NCBI RefSeq assembly: GCF_026162425.1
Contig: NZ_JAOBQJ010000002.1
Location: forward strand, 186,001 to 250,000
Origin: Flexivirga meconopsidis
GTDB lineage: Bacteria; Actinomycetota; Actinomycetes; Actinomycetales; Dermatophilaceae
DNA length: 64,000 bases
Reading direction: 5' to 3'
Part shown: positions 1 through 8,696 of the stretch, in pieces
Numbering within the stretch: position 1 is the first letter of the stretch
How the letters are laid out: the number at the start of each line of letters is the position of its first letter
The notes under the pieces: model-generated
Seen by the model: only the letters and a program-made list of their open reading frames with translations
Databases searched by the model: none
What the model was told of the DNA's origin: nothing
Translations under genes and position numbers: made by a program

Positions 1-706
1 CGGATCCGAAGCGGTTGCACTGAAACCCGATGAGTTCACCGCCCAGCTGAGCCGGTCCGTGTCCGCCGACGGCCGACAACGACGCCGCTTGCGCACGGGT
101 CACCGACGGCTCGTAGAACACGTCGAGGCCGTACATCGTCACCGGTATGCCGAGCCCGGCCGCGGCATCCAGCACGATCGCCGTGGCCTCCGGGTCGTGG
201 AAGACGTTGAACTCCGCCGAGGCGGTCGCGTTGCCGTGGCGCGCGGCGCCTCCCATGAAGACGATGCGTGAAATGCCCTCCGCCGCCTGCGGATAGGTCC
301 GCAGCAACAACGCGATGTTGGTCATCGGGGCGGTCGGCACCAAGGTGACGGGGTCGTCGGCCGAGGCGAGCAGTACGTCGCGCAGCAGCTCGACGGCGTG
401 CCGCCGGTCGGGAGCGCGCGCCGTGGTCGCCCAGCCGAGGTCGCCCATTCCGTCCTCACCGTGCACATGGCGGGCGTGCACGGGCTCCTCCAGCAGCGGC
501 CGCTCCGCCCCCATCGCGACCGGCACGTCCTCACGGCCGGCGATCTGCAGCACTGCCAACGTGTTTGCCGTGACCTGGGCGGCATCGGTGTTGCCGCCGA
601 CGCACGTCACCGCCCGCAGGTCGAGCGCCGGGTGCAGCGCAGCGAGCAGCAGTGCGCACGCGTCGTCGACCCCGGTGTCGACGTCCATCACGACCGGAGT
701 GGTCAC
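1..706 (-). CDS. Nucleoside hydrolase, partial (C-terminus outside window)
   Basis: Inosine-uridine-preferring nucleoside hydrolase family; such enzymes cleave the N-glycosidic bond of ribonucleosides in salvage. The N-terminus carries the metal- and ribose-binding signature as DVDTGVDDA (residues about 8-16), followed by the VTCVGGNT and VPTAPMTNIA stretches of the family and an FMGGAA motif. The chosen start is GTG at 706; its GTG overlaps the TGA of the upstream gene (GTGA), so the two are translationally coupled. About 235 residues are visible and the usual length is about 310, so the gene runs off the left edge. Substrate preference cannot be told. Confidence 0.9.
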   Translation of the reverse strand, partial: MTTPVVMDVDTGVDDACALLLAALHPALDLRAVTCVGGNTDAAQVTANTLAVLQIAGREDVPVAMGAERPLLEEPVHARHVHGEDGMGDLGWATTARAPDRRHAVELLRDVLLASADDPVTLVPTAPMTNIALLLRTYPQAAEGISRIVFMGGAARHGNATASAEFNVFHDPEATAIVLDAAAGLGIPVTMYGLDVFYEPSVTRAQAASLSAVGGHGPAQLGGELIGFQCNRFGS

Positions 707-1737
707 GTGAGCAGCAGTCCGTCCGGGCCGAGCGCGGGGTTGTCGGCCGAGGGCACCCGCTCGGCGACAGCGATCTCCCCCGGGGCCGTGCCGGCACCAA
801 AAGGCTTACCGCCCAAGGACTCTCGGCCGTGCGGAGTCATCCAGTTGCTGAGGTCCGGGCCCATAGGGACGATGCCGGTCGGGTTGATGTCGCGGTGCAC
901 GACGTAGTAGTGCCGCTTGATCTGGGTGAAGTCGACGGTGTCGCCGAAGCCGGGTGTCTGGAACAGGTCACGGGCGTAACCCCACAGCGCCGGCAGCTCG
1001 ATCAGCTTGCCGCGGTTGCACTTGAAGTGCCCGTGATAGACCGGATCGAAGCGGACGAGCGTCGTGAACAGGTTGACGTCGGCCATCGTGATCGTGTCAC
1101 CCATGAGGTAGCGCTGCCCGGCGAGGCGCTCCTCCAGCCAGTCGAGGGCCGTGAAGAGACGGGCGTAGGCCTCGTCATACGCCCCCTGACTGCCGGCGAA
1201 GCCGCAGCGGTAGACACCGTTGTTGACCTCGGTGTAGACGCGTCGCGTCACCTCGTCCATCTCGGCCCGCAGCCCCTCCGGGTAGAGGTCGGGCGCGCCG
1301 TCGCGGAAGTGCTCGGTCCACTCCGTGGCGAGGTCGGTGATCATCGGCGCGAAGTCGTTGGTGACCACGCCGCCGCTCGGCACGTCGACCATCGCCGGCA
1401 CGGTGATGCCGCGTGGGTAGCCCGGAAACCGTTTGTCGTAGGCATCTTTCAGCCGTGGGATCTGCAGGACGGGGTCCAGGCCGCCCGGGTCCAGATCGAA
1501 GGTCCAGCTGTTCGCGTCGTGGGTCGGCCCGGCCAGCCCCATCGAGATCGCGTCCTCGAGGCCGAGCAGCCGACGCACGATGATGGCCCGGCTCGCCCAC
1601 GGGCAGGCGCGCGCGGCGATCAACCGGTAGCGACCCGGCTCCACCGGCCAGCCGTCCCGCGCGTCACGGGTGATGCGATCGGGGATGTAGTTGGTGTCGC
1701 GCTTGAACGACGGTTCCACGTAACTGCCCTGTGCCAT
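703..1737 (-). CDS. Glutathionyl-hydroquinone reductase-like (Xi-class GST / ECM4-YqjG family)
   Basis: 344 aa protein with the family signature ARACPWASR around residues 43-51, holding the catalytic Cys of Xi-class GSTs, then a C-terminal all-helical GST domain (MADVNLFTTLVRFDPVYHGHFKCN). Known family members reduce glutathionyl-hydroquinones. Actinobacteria normally use mycothiol, so the physiological thiol is probably not glutathione (inference). ATG at 1737 is preceded by TAACGT and 6 nt, so the mRNA is likely leaderless. The stop overlaps the start of the nucleoside hydrolase. The 5' end lies inside the 3' end of the upstream nucleotidyltransferase gene (118 bp), which is unusual. Confidence 0.87.
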   Translation of the reverse strand: MAQGSYVEPSFKRDTNYIPDRITRDARDGWPVEPGRYRLIAARACPWASRAIIVRRLLGLEDAISMGLAGPTHDANSWTFDLDPGGLDPVLQIPRLKDAYDKRFPGYPRGITVPAMVDVPSGGVVTNDFAPMITDLATEWTEHFRDGAPDLYPEGLRAEMDEVTRRVYTEVNNGVYRCGFAGSQGAYDEAYARLFTALDWLEERLAGQRYLMGDTITMADVNLFTTLVRFDPVYHGHFKCNRGKLIELPALWGYARDLFQTPGFGDTVDFTQIKRHYYVVHRDINPTGIVPMGPDLSNWMTPHGRESLGGKPFGAGTAPGEIAVAERVPSADNPALGPDGLLLT

Positions 1738-2597
1738 GGCCAGACGTTACCGTCGCGGCCAGGCACCGGATCAGGCAGACCTCGCGCGGCCCATCGGGCC
1801 AGCCCGGCCTGCACGATCTCATCCGGCCACACTCCCCCGGCGCGCTCGACGAGCGCCCTTCCCTCAGCGCGTATGACGGCAGCCACCTCACACATGGCGG
1901 CGACGACGGCCGCGCGGTCTGCTACGGGCGGCAGCAGCGACGACAACCGACGCTGTTGTCCCGCCGTCAATTTCGCCGACCACTGCTTGACACCCATTGG
2001 CGGCAACGGCGCGTTGGAGATGACGTAAAGCTCGTAGAGGAAGCGCCGGCAGTTGTGCACCGCCTCCTGTCCGAGTAACCAGTCGCCACGGGCGACCACG
2101 GCATCGGGGAAGATCGCCAGCTGCCGACCGAACTCTGCGGCGATTCCCTCCATCCGCGCCATGTCAGGACGGTCGCCTTCGGCGCCGATTGCCTGCGGCA
2201 GCACCGGATCCGGGCGCCGATCGAACACCACCACCCGATGGACATATGGCGACGAGCCCGTCTCCGCGACACCCTCGAGCACGATGTCGATTCGCAGCCC
2301 GGATCGGGTCAACAGTGCGAAACTCCCTGCCATCCCTGCGATCTCATAGGTCCACACCGGGTCGAGGAAGTCCCACACGACCGCGCCGTCAGCGGCGACT
2401 ACGGATGGCTCGTAAGCCGTGACGATCAGGTCGAGATCGCTCCCGGTGTCGGCGACTCCCCTGCCGATTGAACCGCCGAGCCACAGTGCCGCTACCCGGC
2501 CGTCGTCCTGCAGCCGGACCACCACCCGGTCGAGCAACTGCGCGTAGCCGTCGGGCAAGTCGGCAATGGCTCCGGCGACAGCCGGGTCGAGCGTCAC
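1620..2597 (-). CDS. Nucleotidyltransferase-domain protein
   Basis: 325 aa. The segment LWLGGSIGRGVADTGSDLDL (about residues 33-52) is the GS-x-DxD signature of the polymerase-beta-like nucleotidyltransferase fold, as in aminoglycoside-adenylyltransferase or MNT-type proteins. A helical C-terminal half with GQEAVHNCRRFLYELY follows. The start is GTG at 2597, overlapping the stop of the M20 peptidase gene (GTGA), which implies translational coupling. The reading frame stays open 118 bp into the next gene, so the last 35-40 residues may be read-through sequence or the mark of a lost stop codon. The substrate is unknown; there is no evidence of an antibiotic-resistance role. Confidence 0.72.
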   Translation of the reverse strand: MTLDPAVAGAIADLPDGYAQLLDRVVVRLQDDGRVAALWLGGSIGRGVADTGSDLDLIVTAYEPSVVAADGAVVWDFLDPVWTYEIAGMAGSFALLTRSGLRIDIVLEGVAETGSSPYVHRVVVFDRRPDPVLPQAIGAEGDRPDMARMEGIAAEFGRQLAIFPDAVVARGDWLLGQEAVHNCRRFLYELYVISNAPLPPMGVKQWSAKLTAGQQRRLSSLLPPVADRAAVVAAMCEVAAVIRAEGRALVERAGGVWPDEIVQAGLARWAARGLPDPVPGRDGNVWPWHRAVTWNRRSSATPTTSPIASPVTRGTAGRWSRVATG

Positions 2598-3949
2598 TTC
2601 GCCTGCGGCAACCGGGCGAGCAACAGCGCCTCGGCCAGGCAGACCTTCTCGAACTCGCCGAGGTGCAGGCTCTCGTTGGCGCCGTGCGCGCGGGAGTCGG
2701 GATCCTCGACGCCGGTCACAAGGATCGCGGCGTCGGGGAACTTCTCGGCGAACGCCGCGACAAACGGGATCGAGCCGCCGACGCCGATGTCGACCGGGTC
2801 GGTGCCGTCCCACGCATCGGTGAATGAGCTGCGCGCCACGTCGTACACCGGCCCCTGGGCGTCGGCGTCGAAACCGGCGCCCTCGTCGTCCAGGCTCACC
2901 TCGACCTGCGCGCCCCACGGCGCGTGCTCGGTCAAGTACTTGCGCAGTGCGTCGTATGCCGCGCGCGGGTCTTCGTCCGGTGCGATCCGCATCGACACCT
3001 TGGCCCGCGCGGACGGCACGAGCGTGTTGGACGCGGCGTCGACCGCGGGTGCGTCGATGCCGATCGTGGTGATCGCCGGCTTGGTCCACAGCCGGGACAA
3101 CAGCGAACCGGTGCCGATCGGTTGCACGCCGTCGAGCAGGCCGCTCTCCTCGCGCAACCGTGCCTCGTCGAAGTCCAGGTCGGCGGCCGCCCCCGACTTC
3201 AGCCCCTGGACGGCGACGTCGCCGGCGTCGTCGTGCAGGGTGGCGAGCAACCGGATCAGCGAGCTGATGGCGTCCGGCACGGCTCCGCCGAACATGCCCG
3301 AATGGACGCCGTGATCGAGTGTCCGCACGCTCACGACGACCCGGATCATGCCGCGCAACGTCGTGGTGAGGGCCGGGACGCCGACCTTCCAGTTGGTCGA
3401 GTCTGCGAGGACGATCGCGTCGGCGGCCAGCTTGTCGCCGTGCTTGTCGAGGATGGTGGCGAGCGAGTCCGAGCCGACCTCTTCCTCGCCCTCGACGAAG
3501 ATGTTGACGCCGACCGGCGGCTTGCCGTCGTGTGCGCGCAGCGCCGCGACATGCGCCATGACACCCGCCTTGTCGTCCGCAGCGCCGCGGCCGTAGAGCC
3601 GACCGCCGCGTTCGGTCGGCTCGAACGGCGGGGTGTCCCAGTCGGCGTCCTCGCCCGGGGGCTGCACGTCGTGGTGGGCGTAGAGGGTGATGGTCGGCGC
3701 GCCCGCGGGCGCGGCCAAGCGGCCGATCACCGCGGGTCGCCCACCCTCGCGCACGATTTCGACGTCGAGGCCCTCGGCGCGCAGCAGGTCCGCCACCGCG
3801 TCCGCGCTTCGGTCGACCTGGGTCTGGTCGAAGGAATCCAGCGAGACGCTCGGGATGCGGGTCAATGCCTCGAGGTCGGCGCGGACGCCGTCCATGAGTT
3901 CGCTGACCTTGGTGCGGAGGGTGTCCGTTGCGGCGGTGTCGTCAGTCAC
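2594..3949 (-). CDS. M20 family dipeptidase / metallopeptidase
   Basis: About 451 aa zinc dipeptidase of the M20 family. Metal and catalytic motifs are in order: YAHHDVQPPG (first metal His/Asp), GRGAADDKAG (bridging Asp), VEGEEEVGS (general-base Glu and metal Glu), then the lid domain with LDHGVHSGMFGG, and the C-terminal HGANESLH metal His. The start is taken as GTG at 3949 (VTDDTAATD); GTG at 3955 is also possible. There is no good ribosome binding site, so it may be leaderless. It heads a minus-strand run of overlapping genes reaching the left edge of the window. Confidence 0.92.
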   Translation of the reverse strand: MTDDTAATDTLRTKVSELMDGVRADLEALTRIPSVSLDSFDQTQVDRSADAVADLLRAEGLDVEIVREGGRPAVIGRLAAPAGAPTITLYAHHDVQPPGEDADWDTPPFEPTERGGRLYGRGAADDKAGVMAHVAALRAHDGKPPVGVNIFVEGEEEVGSDSLATILDKHGDKLAADAIVLADSTNWKVGVPALTTTLRGMIRVVVSVRTLDHGVHSGMFGGAVPDAISSLIRLLATLHDDAGDVAVQGLKSGAAADLDFDEARLREESGLLDGVQPIGTGSLLSRLWTKPAITTIGIDAPAVDAASNTLVPSARAKVSMRIAPDEDPRAAYDALRKYLTEHAPWGAQVEVSLDDEGAGFDADAQGPVYDVARSSFTDAWDGTDPVDIGVGGSIPFVAAFAEKFPDAAILVTGVEDPDSRAHGANESLHLGEFEKVCLAEALLLARLPQAK

Positions 3950-4013
3950 GGACACCAAGCTAGTGCGCCCGTCGCCGCCCTCGCACGCGGGCGGAGGCAC
4001 TCCGCGAGCACCG

Positions 4014-4019
4014 TAGAAT
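4014..4019 (+). promoter_or_regulatory. -10 box of leaderless promoter for DUF3043 gene
   Basis: TAGAAT followed by 7 nt and then GTG at 4027. This spacing puts transcription start on the GTG and argues against the in-frame ATG at 4018, which overlaps the box itself. DUF3043 proteins usually begin MFGR, which agrees. Confidence 0.6.
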
Positions 4020-4026
4020 GACTGAT

Positions 4027-4632
4027 GTGTTCGGCCGCAACAAGACCACTGAGACCACCGACCCCGCACCGGAGGCGATCTCTGTCGACCTCGACAAGGA
4101 CGCCGCCCGGTCGGGCGTGACCCCGAAGAAGGGCCGGCCGACCCCGAAGCGCCGCGAGCAGGAAGCCGCCCGACGGCAGCCGCTGGTGCCGGTCGACCGC
4201 AAGGCGGCCAAGAAGCAGTCGCGTGAGGAGGCGCGCAAGGCGCGGCTTGAGCAGCGCGAGGCCTTCGCCCGCGGCGACGAGAAGGCGCTACCCCCGCGGG
4301 ACAAGGGCCCGATCAAGGCTTTCATCCGTGACTACATCGACTCCCGGTGGAACTTCGGCGAGATCCTGCTCCCGCTGATGCTCGTCGTGCTGGTGCTCAC
4401 CGTGTTGCCCAACCGCAGCCTGCAGATGGCCGCGTTCTTCTTCCTGTGGCTGGTCGTGCTGGTCGGGATCGTCGACTCGGTGCTGGTGCTGCGGCGGATC
4501 AAGAAGCAGATCCGCGAGCGTTTCCACACCGACCCGCCGCGCGGCACCACGTCATACACGATCATGCGGGCGTTCCAACTTCGGATGGGTCGCCGTCCGA
4601 TGCCTCGCGTGAAGCGCGGCGACAAAGTCTGA
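4027..4632 (+). CDS. DUF3043 family membrane protein
   Basis: 201 aa from GTG (VFGRNKTT). The first 100 residues are highly charged, rich in Lys, Arg and Glu, and probably cytosolic (KAAKKQSREEARKARLEQREA). Two hydrophobic segments (LLPLMLVVLVLTVLPN and AAFFFLWLVVLVGIVDSVLVL) follow, then a basic tail. This is the usual layout of the actinobacterial DUF3043 family, whose function is not known. It lies divergent from the M20 dipeptidase. An ATG nine bases upstream is in frame but overlaps the promoter box. Confidence 0.88.
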   Translation: MFGRNKTTETTDPAPEAISVDLDKDAARSGVTPKKGRPTPKRREQEAARRQPLVPVDRKAAKKQSREEARKARLEQREAFARGDEKALPPRDKGPIKAFIRDYIDSRWNFGEILLPLMLVVLVLTVLPNRSLQMAAFFFLWLVVLVGIVDSVLVLRRIKKQIRERFHTDPPRGTTSYTIMRAFQLRMGRRPMPRVKRGDKV

Positions 4633-4649
4633 GCGTCGGTGACGCTCCG

Positions 4650-4862
4650 TCAGGAGCCGTCCGACAGCGGCATCGGCCCGTAGACGACGGTGTCGTCCTC
4701 GTGCAGCGTCACCGCTGCCACGCCTTCGTCGGCCAGCGTCCGCCAGTGCTCCCCGAGCCAGCTCTCGGCGTCGTTCTGGGTGGGGAATGCCGTGGTGACA
4801 AGTTGCGGCGCACTCAACTGCGCGCCGCCGGTGTCTTCGTAGCTCCAGGTCCATCCGCTCAT
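4650..4862 (-). CDS. Small conserved hypothetical protein
   Basis: 70 aa protein starting MSGWTWSYED, resembling a small conserved actinobacterial hypothetical. It ends about 17 bp from the DUF3043 stop (convergent). ATG at 4862 is preferred to ATG at 4871 because a GGTGAAG element sits just upstream of it. It is acidic and shows no signal peptide or membrane segment. Function unknown. Confidence 0.7.
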   Translation of the reverse strand: MSGWTWSYEDTGGAQLSAPQLVTTAFPTQNDAESWLGEHWRTLADEGVAAVTLHEDDTVVYGPMPLSDGS

Positions 4863-4890
4863 GGGCTTCACCCTAATGAGGGCATACGAA

Positions 4891-4925
4891 AACCCACTGG
4901 ACTCCCCCGATGGGCCCAGTGGGTT
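4891..4925 (-). terminator. Intrinsic terminator of ABC exporter operon
   Basis: Perfect 10-bp stem (AACCCACTGG / CCAGTGGGTT) with a 15-nt loop, followed on the minus strand by TTTTCG. It lies 23 bp after the stop of the ABC permease gene. Confidence 0.75.
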
Positions 4926-4947
4926 CTCGCCTCAGGTGAAGCGGCGG

Positions 4948-5754
4948 TCAGCCGGACTTCACCTCGCTGTGTGTCATCCGCCAGATGCCCGCGACCATCG
5001 GCACGACCAACCAGATGACGAGCGAGACGCCGAGCTTGGCCCAGTCCGAGCCCTGCATGCTCGCGTCGAGCAGCGGCGCCATGGTCTTGTTCGTATCGGC
5101 CCATTCGGCGATGTTCGCCATCCAGGAGAAGCTGCCGAGCATCGACCACAGGCTCGGGATCAGCAGGTAGGCGACGATCGCGCCGGGCGTGTTCTGGATC
5201 AGCATGCCGAAGGCGACACCGATCGAGATGTAGAGCAACTGACCGACGAAGATGCCGACCACGACTTCCCAGCTGATGCTCCAGGACGGGTCGCTGCCGC
5301 GGATGATGTCGGTGAGCAGGGTGAACACGGCGGCCACGACGAAACCAGCGACGACACCGATCAGCCCCATGAGCGCCGAGGCGGCCCACTTGGACAGCGC
5401 CACGCGGGTGCGGCGAGGCTCCAGCGTGAAGGTCACCAGCCCGGTCCGCTGCGACCATTCGCTGGTCACCGCGAGGATGCCGATGATCGGCAGCAGCAGC
5501 TGCAGCACGATCGACCCGATCTGCACGAAGTCGTTGAACGACTTGTCCTCGGCCGGGCTGCCGGCGAACATCGGGATCAGCGAGACGCCGATCAGCAGTG
5601 CCACGACCACCGCCAGCAGCACTCGCCCGGCGCGGGTGTCGACGAGCTTGCGCAGCTCCAGCTTGACCAGCCGCGCGAACGGCACCCCGGAGATCGTCTC
5701 GTCGGCGATGCGGGACGGCATCCGCTCATCCGCCATCAGTTGTCCAGTAGTCAT
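4948..5754 (-). CDS. ABC-2 type transporter permease
   Basis: 268 aa integral membrane protein with about six hydrophobic segments: VLLAVVVALLIGVSLIPMF, SIVLQLLLPIIGILAVTS, LMGLIGVVAGFVVAAVFTLL, VVVGIFVGQLLYISIGVAFG, IVAYLLIPSLWSMLGS and SLVIWLVVPMVAGIW. It has an N-terminal cytosolic stretch. Its ATG overlaps the TGA of the ATPase gene (ATGA), so the two form one exporter operon. The transported substrate is unknown; no resistance gene lies beside it. Confidence 0.88.
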   Translation of the reverse strand: MTTGQLMADERMPSRIADETISGVPFARLVKLELRKLVDTRAGRVLLAVVVALLIGVSLIPMFAGSPAEDKSFNDFVQIGSIVLQLLLPIIGILAVTSEWSQRTGLVTFTLEPRRTRVALSKWAASALMGLIGVVAGFVVAAVFTLLTDIIRGSDPSWSISWEVVVGIFVGQLLYISIGVAFGMLIQNTPGAIVAYLLIPSLWSMLGSFSWMANIAEWADTNKTMAPLLDASMQGSDWAKLGVSLVIWLVVPMVAGIWRMTHSEVKSG

Positions 5755-6650
5755 GCCGCCACTCCTTCGCGTGCGTCGGCTGCGGTCAATTGCAGGAACA
5801 TCTCCTCCAGGCCGGCGGTGCCCGCCTGACGCAGCTCGGTCAGCACGACCTGCTGCTCCAGCGCGATGCGGCCGACCTGCTCGGGCACGGCGTCGGTGTG
5901 TATGCCGCCGCCGGTGGCCGGGCTCGCCTGGAAACCGGCGCTTTCCAGCGCATTGGCCAAGCGCTGGTCATCGGTGGTGCGCACAGTGGTGCCGGCGGCG
6001 GACAGCAGGGCCGACTTCGGACCCTCGGCGACGATCTTGCCGCGACCGATCACGATGAGTTCGTCGGCGACCACCTCGACCTCGTGCAGCAGGTGCGAGG
6101 ACAGCAGCACGGTGCCGCCCTCGTCGGCGAAACCGCGCAGCAGCCCACGCATCCAGCGGATGCCCGCCGGGTCCAGGCCGTTGGCCGGCTCGTCGAGGAT
6201 CAGCACCTTGGGGTCGCCGAGCAGCGAGTGGGCGATGCCGAGCCGCTGCCGCATGCCGAGGGAGTAGTCACGCAGGCGCCGCTTGGACTCCTCCTTGTTG
6301 AGGCCAACCAACTCGAGCATCTCATCGACGCGGCGGCGGTCCAGGCCCATCATGATCGCACCGAGGGTGAGGATTTCCCGGCCGGTGCGGCCGTTGTGCT
6401 GGGCGGCCGCGTCAAGCAGCACACCGACGTGCCGGCCCGGGTTGGGCAGCGCGGCATAGGTTTTGCCGAGCACGGTCGCCGTGCCCGAGGTGGGCGGGGT
6501 CAGACCGCAAATCATCCGCATGCAGGTCGACTTGCCGGCGCCGTTCGGGCCGAGGAAGCCGGCAACCGTGCCGGGCTGCACCTCGAACGACACCGAGTCG
6601 ACCGCGGCATACGAACCGTAGCGGCGGGTCAGGTCCTCGACTTTGATCAT
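5751..6650 (-). CDS. ABC transporter ATP-binding protein
   Basis: 299 aa. Walker A GPNGAGKST, Q-loop replaced by DAAAQHNGR, signature YSLGMRQRLG, Walker B VLILDEPANGLDP and H-loop SSHLLHE are all present. A C-terminal extension typical of ABC-2 export ATPases follows. The start MIKVEDL at 6650 is chosen because homologues begin here; an open frame extends further upstream without ABC-like sequence. It drives the permease encoded next and is divergent from the histidine kinase. Confidence 0.9.
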   Translation of the reverse strand: MIKVEDLTRRYGSYAAVDSVSFEVQPGTVAGFLGPNGAGKSTCMRMICGLTPPTSGTATVLGKTYAALPNPGRHVGVLLDAAAQHNGRTGREILTLGAIMMGLDRRRVDEMLELVGLNKEESKRRLRDYSLGMRQRLGIAHSLLGDPKVLILDEPANGLDPAGIRWMRGLLRGFADEGGTVLLSSHLLHEVEVVADELIVIGRGKIVAEGPKSALLSAAGTTVRTTDDQRLANALESAGFQASPATGGGIHTDAVPEQVGRIALEQQVVLTELRQAGTAGLEEMFLQLTAADAREGVAA

Positions 6651-6747
6651 GGCTCCAGCCTGGCAATCCGAAGGTAGGTCGCGCATCGGCCGCGGGGCTG
6701 GAAACCACCCCGACTTTGGTATGACGTGGGCTCCGGCCACGGACGCA

Positions 6748-6753
6748 TACGCT
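6748..6753 (+). promoter_or_regulatory. -10 box of leaderless promoter for histidine kinase
   Basis: TACGCT followed by 7 nt and the GTG start at 6761. No ribosome binding site precedes the GTG, which supports a leaderless transcript. Confidence 0.5.
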
Positions 6754-6760
6754 GGTCCGC

Positions 6761-7963
6761 GTGAATCTCGCGCTACCCGGAGTCAGCCGTCGCCGGCACA
6801 TCTGGGGTGAGGTATGGCGCGAGCTGCTGGCCGCCACGATCGGTGTGGCTCTGGTGGTGACGCAGGCCGCGCAGGACGTGCGCGGCTACCGCGACGGCGA
6901 GCACTGGATCCTGGTCGACGGCCTTCTTGGCCTGGTGTCGTTGGTGCTGCTGCTATTTCGCCGTCGGTGGCCCTTCGCCGTGTGCCTGATTCTCGCCGGC
7001 TTCTGTTTCGTGTCGACCACGCCGACGGGTGCGTCGTCGATCGCGTTGATCTCCCTCACCACCCATCGACGATGGAAGCCGGTCGCGGTCGCCGGTGTCG
7101 CGTACCTGGCCGGTGGTTACGTCTACCAATACTTGTTCCATCCACCAGAAGACGGGAACAGCGACTTCCTCGCCTCGGGGATCTTCGGGCTGCTCGCACT
7201 GGGCTTCTGCATCGCCACAGGTATGGCGATCGGCGCCCGACGCCTTCTGATTGCCGGGCTGCACGAACGACTCCTCGATGCCGAGAGCCGCCAGCAGTTG
7301 CGGGTCGAGCAGGCCAGGGTTGCCGAACGCTCGCGGATTGCCCGGGAGATGCACGACGTGCTTGCCCACCGAATCTCGTTGGTGGCCATGCATTCCGGCG
7401 CCCTGGCCTATCGCAGCAACCTCAGCCAGGAGGAGTTGCAGGAGTCCTCGGCGATCATCCGGGACAACGCGCACGCGGCGCTCAGCGAGCTGCGAGAAGT
7501 GCTGGGCGTGCTGCGTGACCCGACGGCAGGCGACGACGCCGCACCGGACGCACCGCAACCGACCCTTGCCGACCTGCCGTCCCTGGTGAACACCGCGGAG
7601 AAAGCCGACGGCCCGGTCGAGCTCGACATGCCGTCCGATCTCAGCGGGCTCAGCGATCTGGTGTCGCGTAACGCCTACCGCATCGTCCAGGAAGGGCTGA
7701 CCAATCGCCGGAAACACGCGCCGGGCAGGAAGATTCACATCCAGCTGCGACATGCCGACGACAATCTGCAGCTGCGCATGTGGAACCCCCTGCCGCAGCC
7801 GTCGGACGACGACGAGCGGCTCCCCGGAGCAGGGCTCGGCCTGGTCGGTGCCACCGAGCGCGCGGTCCTGGTCGGGGGCGAGTTGACCTCCGGGCGGGAC
7901 CGGGCGGGCGACTTCGTGGTGCGGGCCCGGCTACCGTGGCCCGGTGAGCTCGCCGACTCCTGA
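6761..7963 (+). CDS. Sensor histidine kinase (NarL-type partner, HisKA_3)
   Basis: 400 aa. Four or more membrane segments occupy the first 160 residues. The dimerisation/phosphoacceptor region is REMHDVLAHRISL with His198, and the HATPase domain has EGLTNRRKHAPG and a GAGLGLVGATERA box. The N-box usually reads TNARKHA; here one Ala is Arg. The sensed signal is unknown. The response regulator gene starts inside the last 20 bp, so the two are co-transcribed. The ABC exporter on the other strand is a plausible target because the two operons are divergent. Confidence 0.92.
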   Translation: MNLALPGVSRRRHIWGEVWRELLAATIGVALVVTQAAQDVRGYRDGEHWILVDGLLGLVSLVLLLFRRRWPFAVCLILAGFCFVSTTPTGASSIALISLTTHRRWKPVAVAGVAYLAGGYVYQYLFHPPEDGNSDFLASGIFGLLALGFCIATGMAIGARRLLIAGLHERLLDAESRQQLRVEQARVAERSRIAREMHDVLAHRISLVAMHSGALAYRSNLSQEELQESSAIIRDNAHAALSELREVLGVLRDPTAGDDAAPDAPQPTLADLPSLVNTAEKADGPVELDMPSDLSGLSDLVSRNAYRIVQEGLTNRRKHAPGRKIHIQLRHADDNLQLRMWNPLPQPSDDDERLPGAGLGLVGATERAVLVGGELTSGRDRAGDFVVRARLPWPGELADS

Positions 7964-8639
7964 CGACCCGACCACCACATCGACCAAGATTCGCGTGCTG
8001 CTCGTCGACGACGACGCGCTCGTGCGCGCGGGGTTGCGCATCATCCTGCGCGGAGCGGACGACATCGACGTGCTTGCCGCCGACCCGGCGGACGGAGCCG
8101 CCGGTGTGCAGACGGTGGCCGAGCAGCGTCCGGACGTTGTCCTGATGGACATCCGGATGCCGGTGATGGACGGCATCGAGGCGACGAAACGCATTCTGGC
8201 GCAGCCTAATCCGCCGCAAGTCATCGTGCTCACGACGTTCGACTCCGACGATCTGATCGTGCAGGCACTGCGCGCCGGCGCCGGTGGTTTCCTGCTGAAG
8301 GACACCCCGCCCGAACGACTCGTCGATGCAGTCCGTGCGGTCGCCTCCGGTGACCCGATCCTGTCGCCGTCGGTGACGCGCCAACTGGTGGACCGGGTGA
8401 CGACCGGGCCGGACCGCGACCGGCAGGCGGCCCGCGACAAATTGACGGTGCTGACCGACCGGGAGCGAGAGGTCGCCGACCTCATCGGCGAGGGGTTGTC
8501 CAACGCCGACATCGCTCGCCAGCTCTACATGAGTGTCCCCACGGTGAAGGCACATGTTTCGCGAGTGCTGACCAAGCTCGCGGCCGACAACCGTGTGCAG
8601 GTCGCGATTCTCGTCCACGAATCGAGACGTTCCGACTGA
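7944..8639 (+). CDS. Response regulator, NarL/FixJ family
   Basis: 231 aa. The receiver domain (residues about 16-130) has acidic pocket DDD, phosphoacceptor Asp69 in VLMDIRMPVMDG, switch Thr in VLTTF and Lys in LLKD. A LuxR-type HTH follows (LTDREREVADLIGEGLSNADIARQL ... VKAHVSRVLTKL). GTG at 7944 overlaps the kinase gene by 20 bp. It presumably controls its own operon and perhaps the divergent ABC exporter (inference). Confidence 0.93.
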   Translation: MSSPTPDDPTTTSTKIRVLLVDDDALVRAGLRIILRGADDIDVLAADPADGAAGVQTVAEQRPDVVLMDIRMPVMDGIEATKRILAQPNPPQVIVLTTFDSDDLIVQALRAGAGGFLLKDTPPERLVDAVRAVASGDPILSPSVTRQLVDRVTTGPDRDRQAARDKLTVLTDREREVADLIGEGLSNADIARQLYMSVPTVKAHVSRVLTKLAADNRVQVAILVHESRRSD

Positions 8640-8696
8640 GCGTTCCGGCCGCTACGCTCGCGTGCGACATCCGTCACAACCGACAAGGACGAGCAC

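Noticed and set aside
652-2028. Long plus-strand open frame (458 codons)
   Set aside because: It runs antisense to the GST-like gene and the nucleotidyltransferase gene, is rich in Arg, Ala, Gly and Val as GC-rich antisense frames are, and has no recognisable domain.
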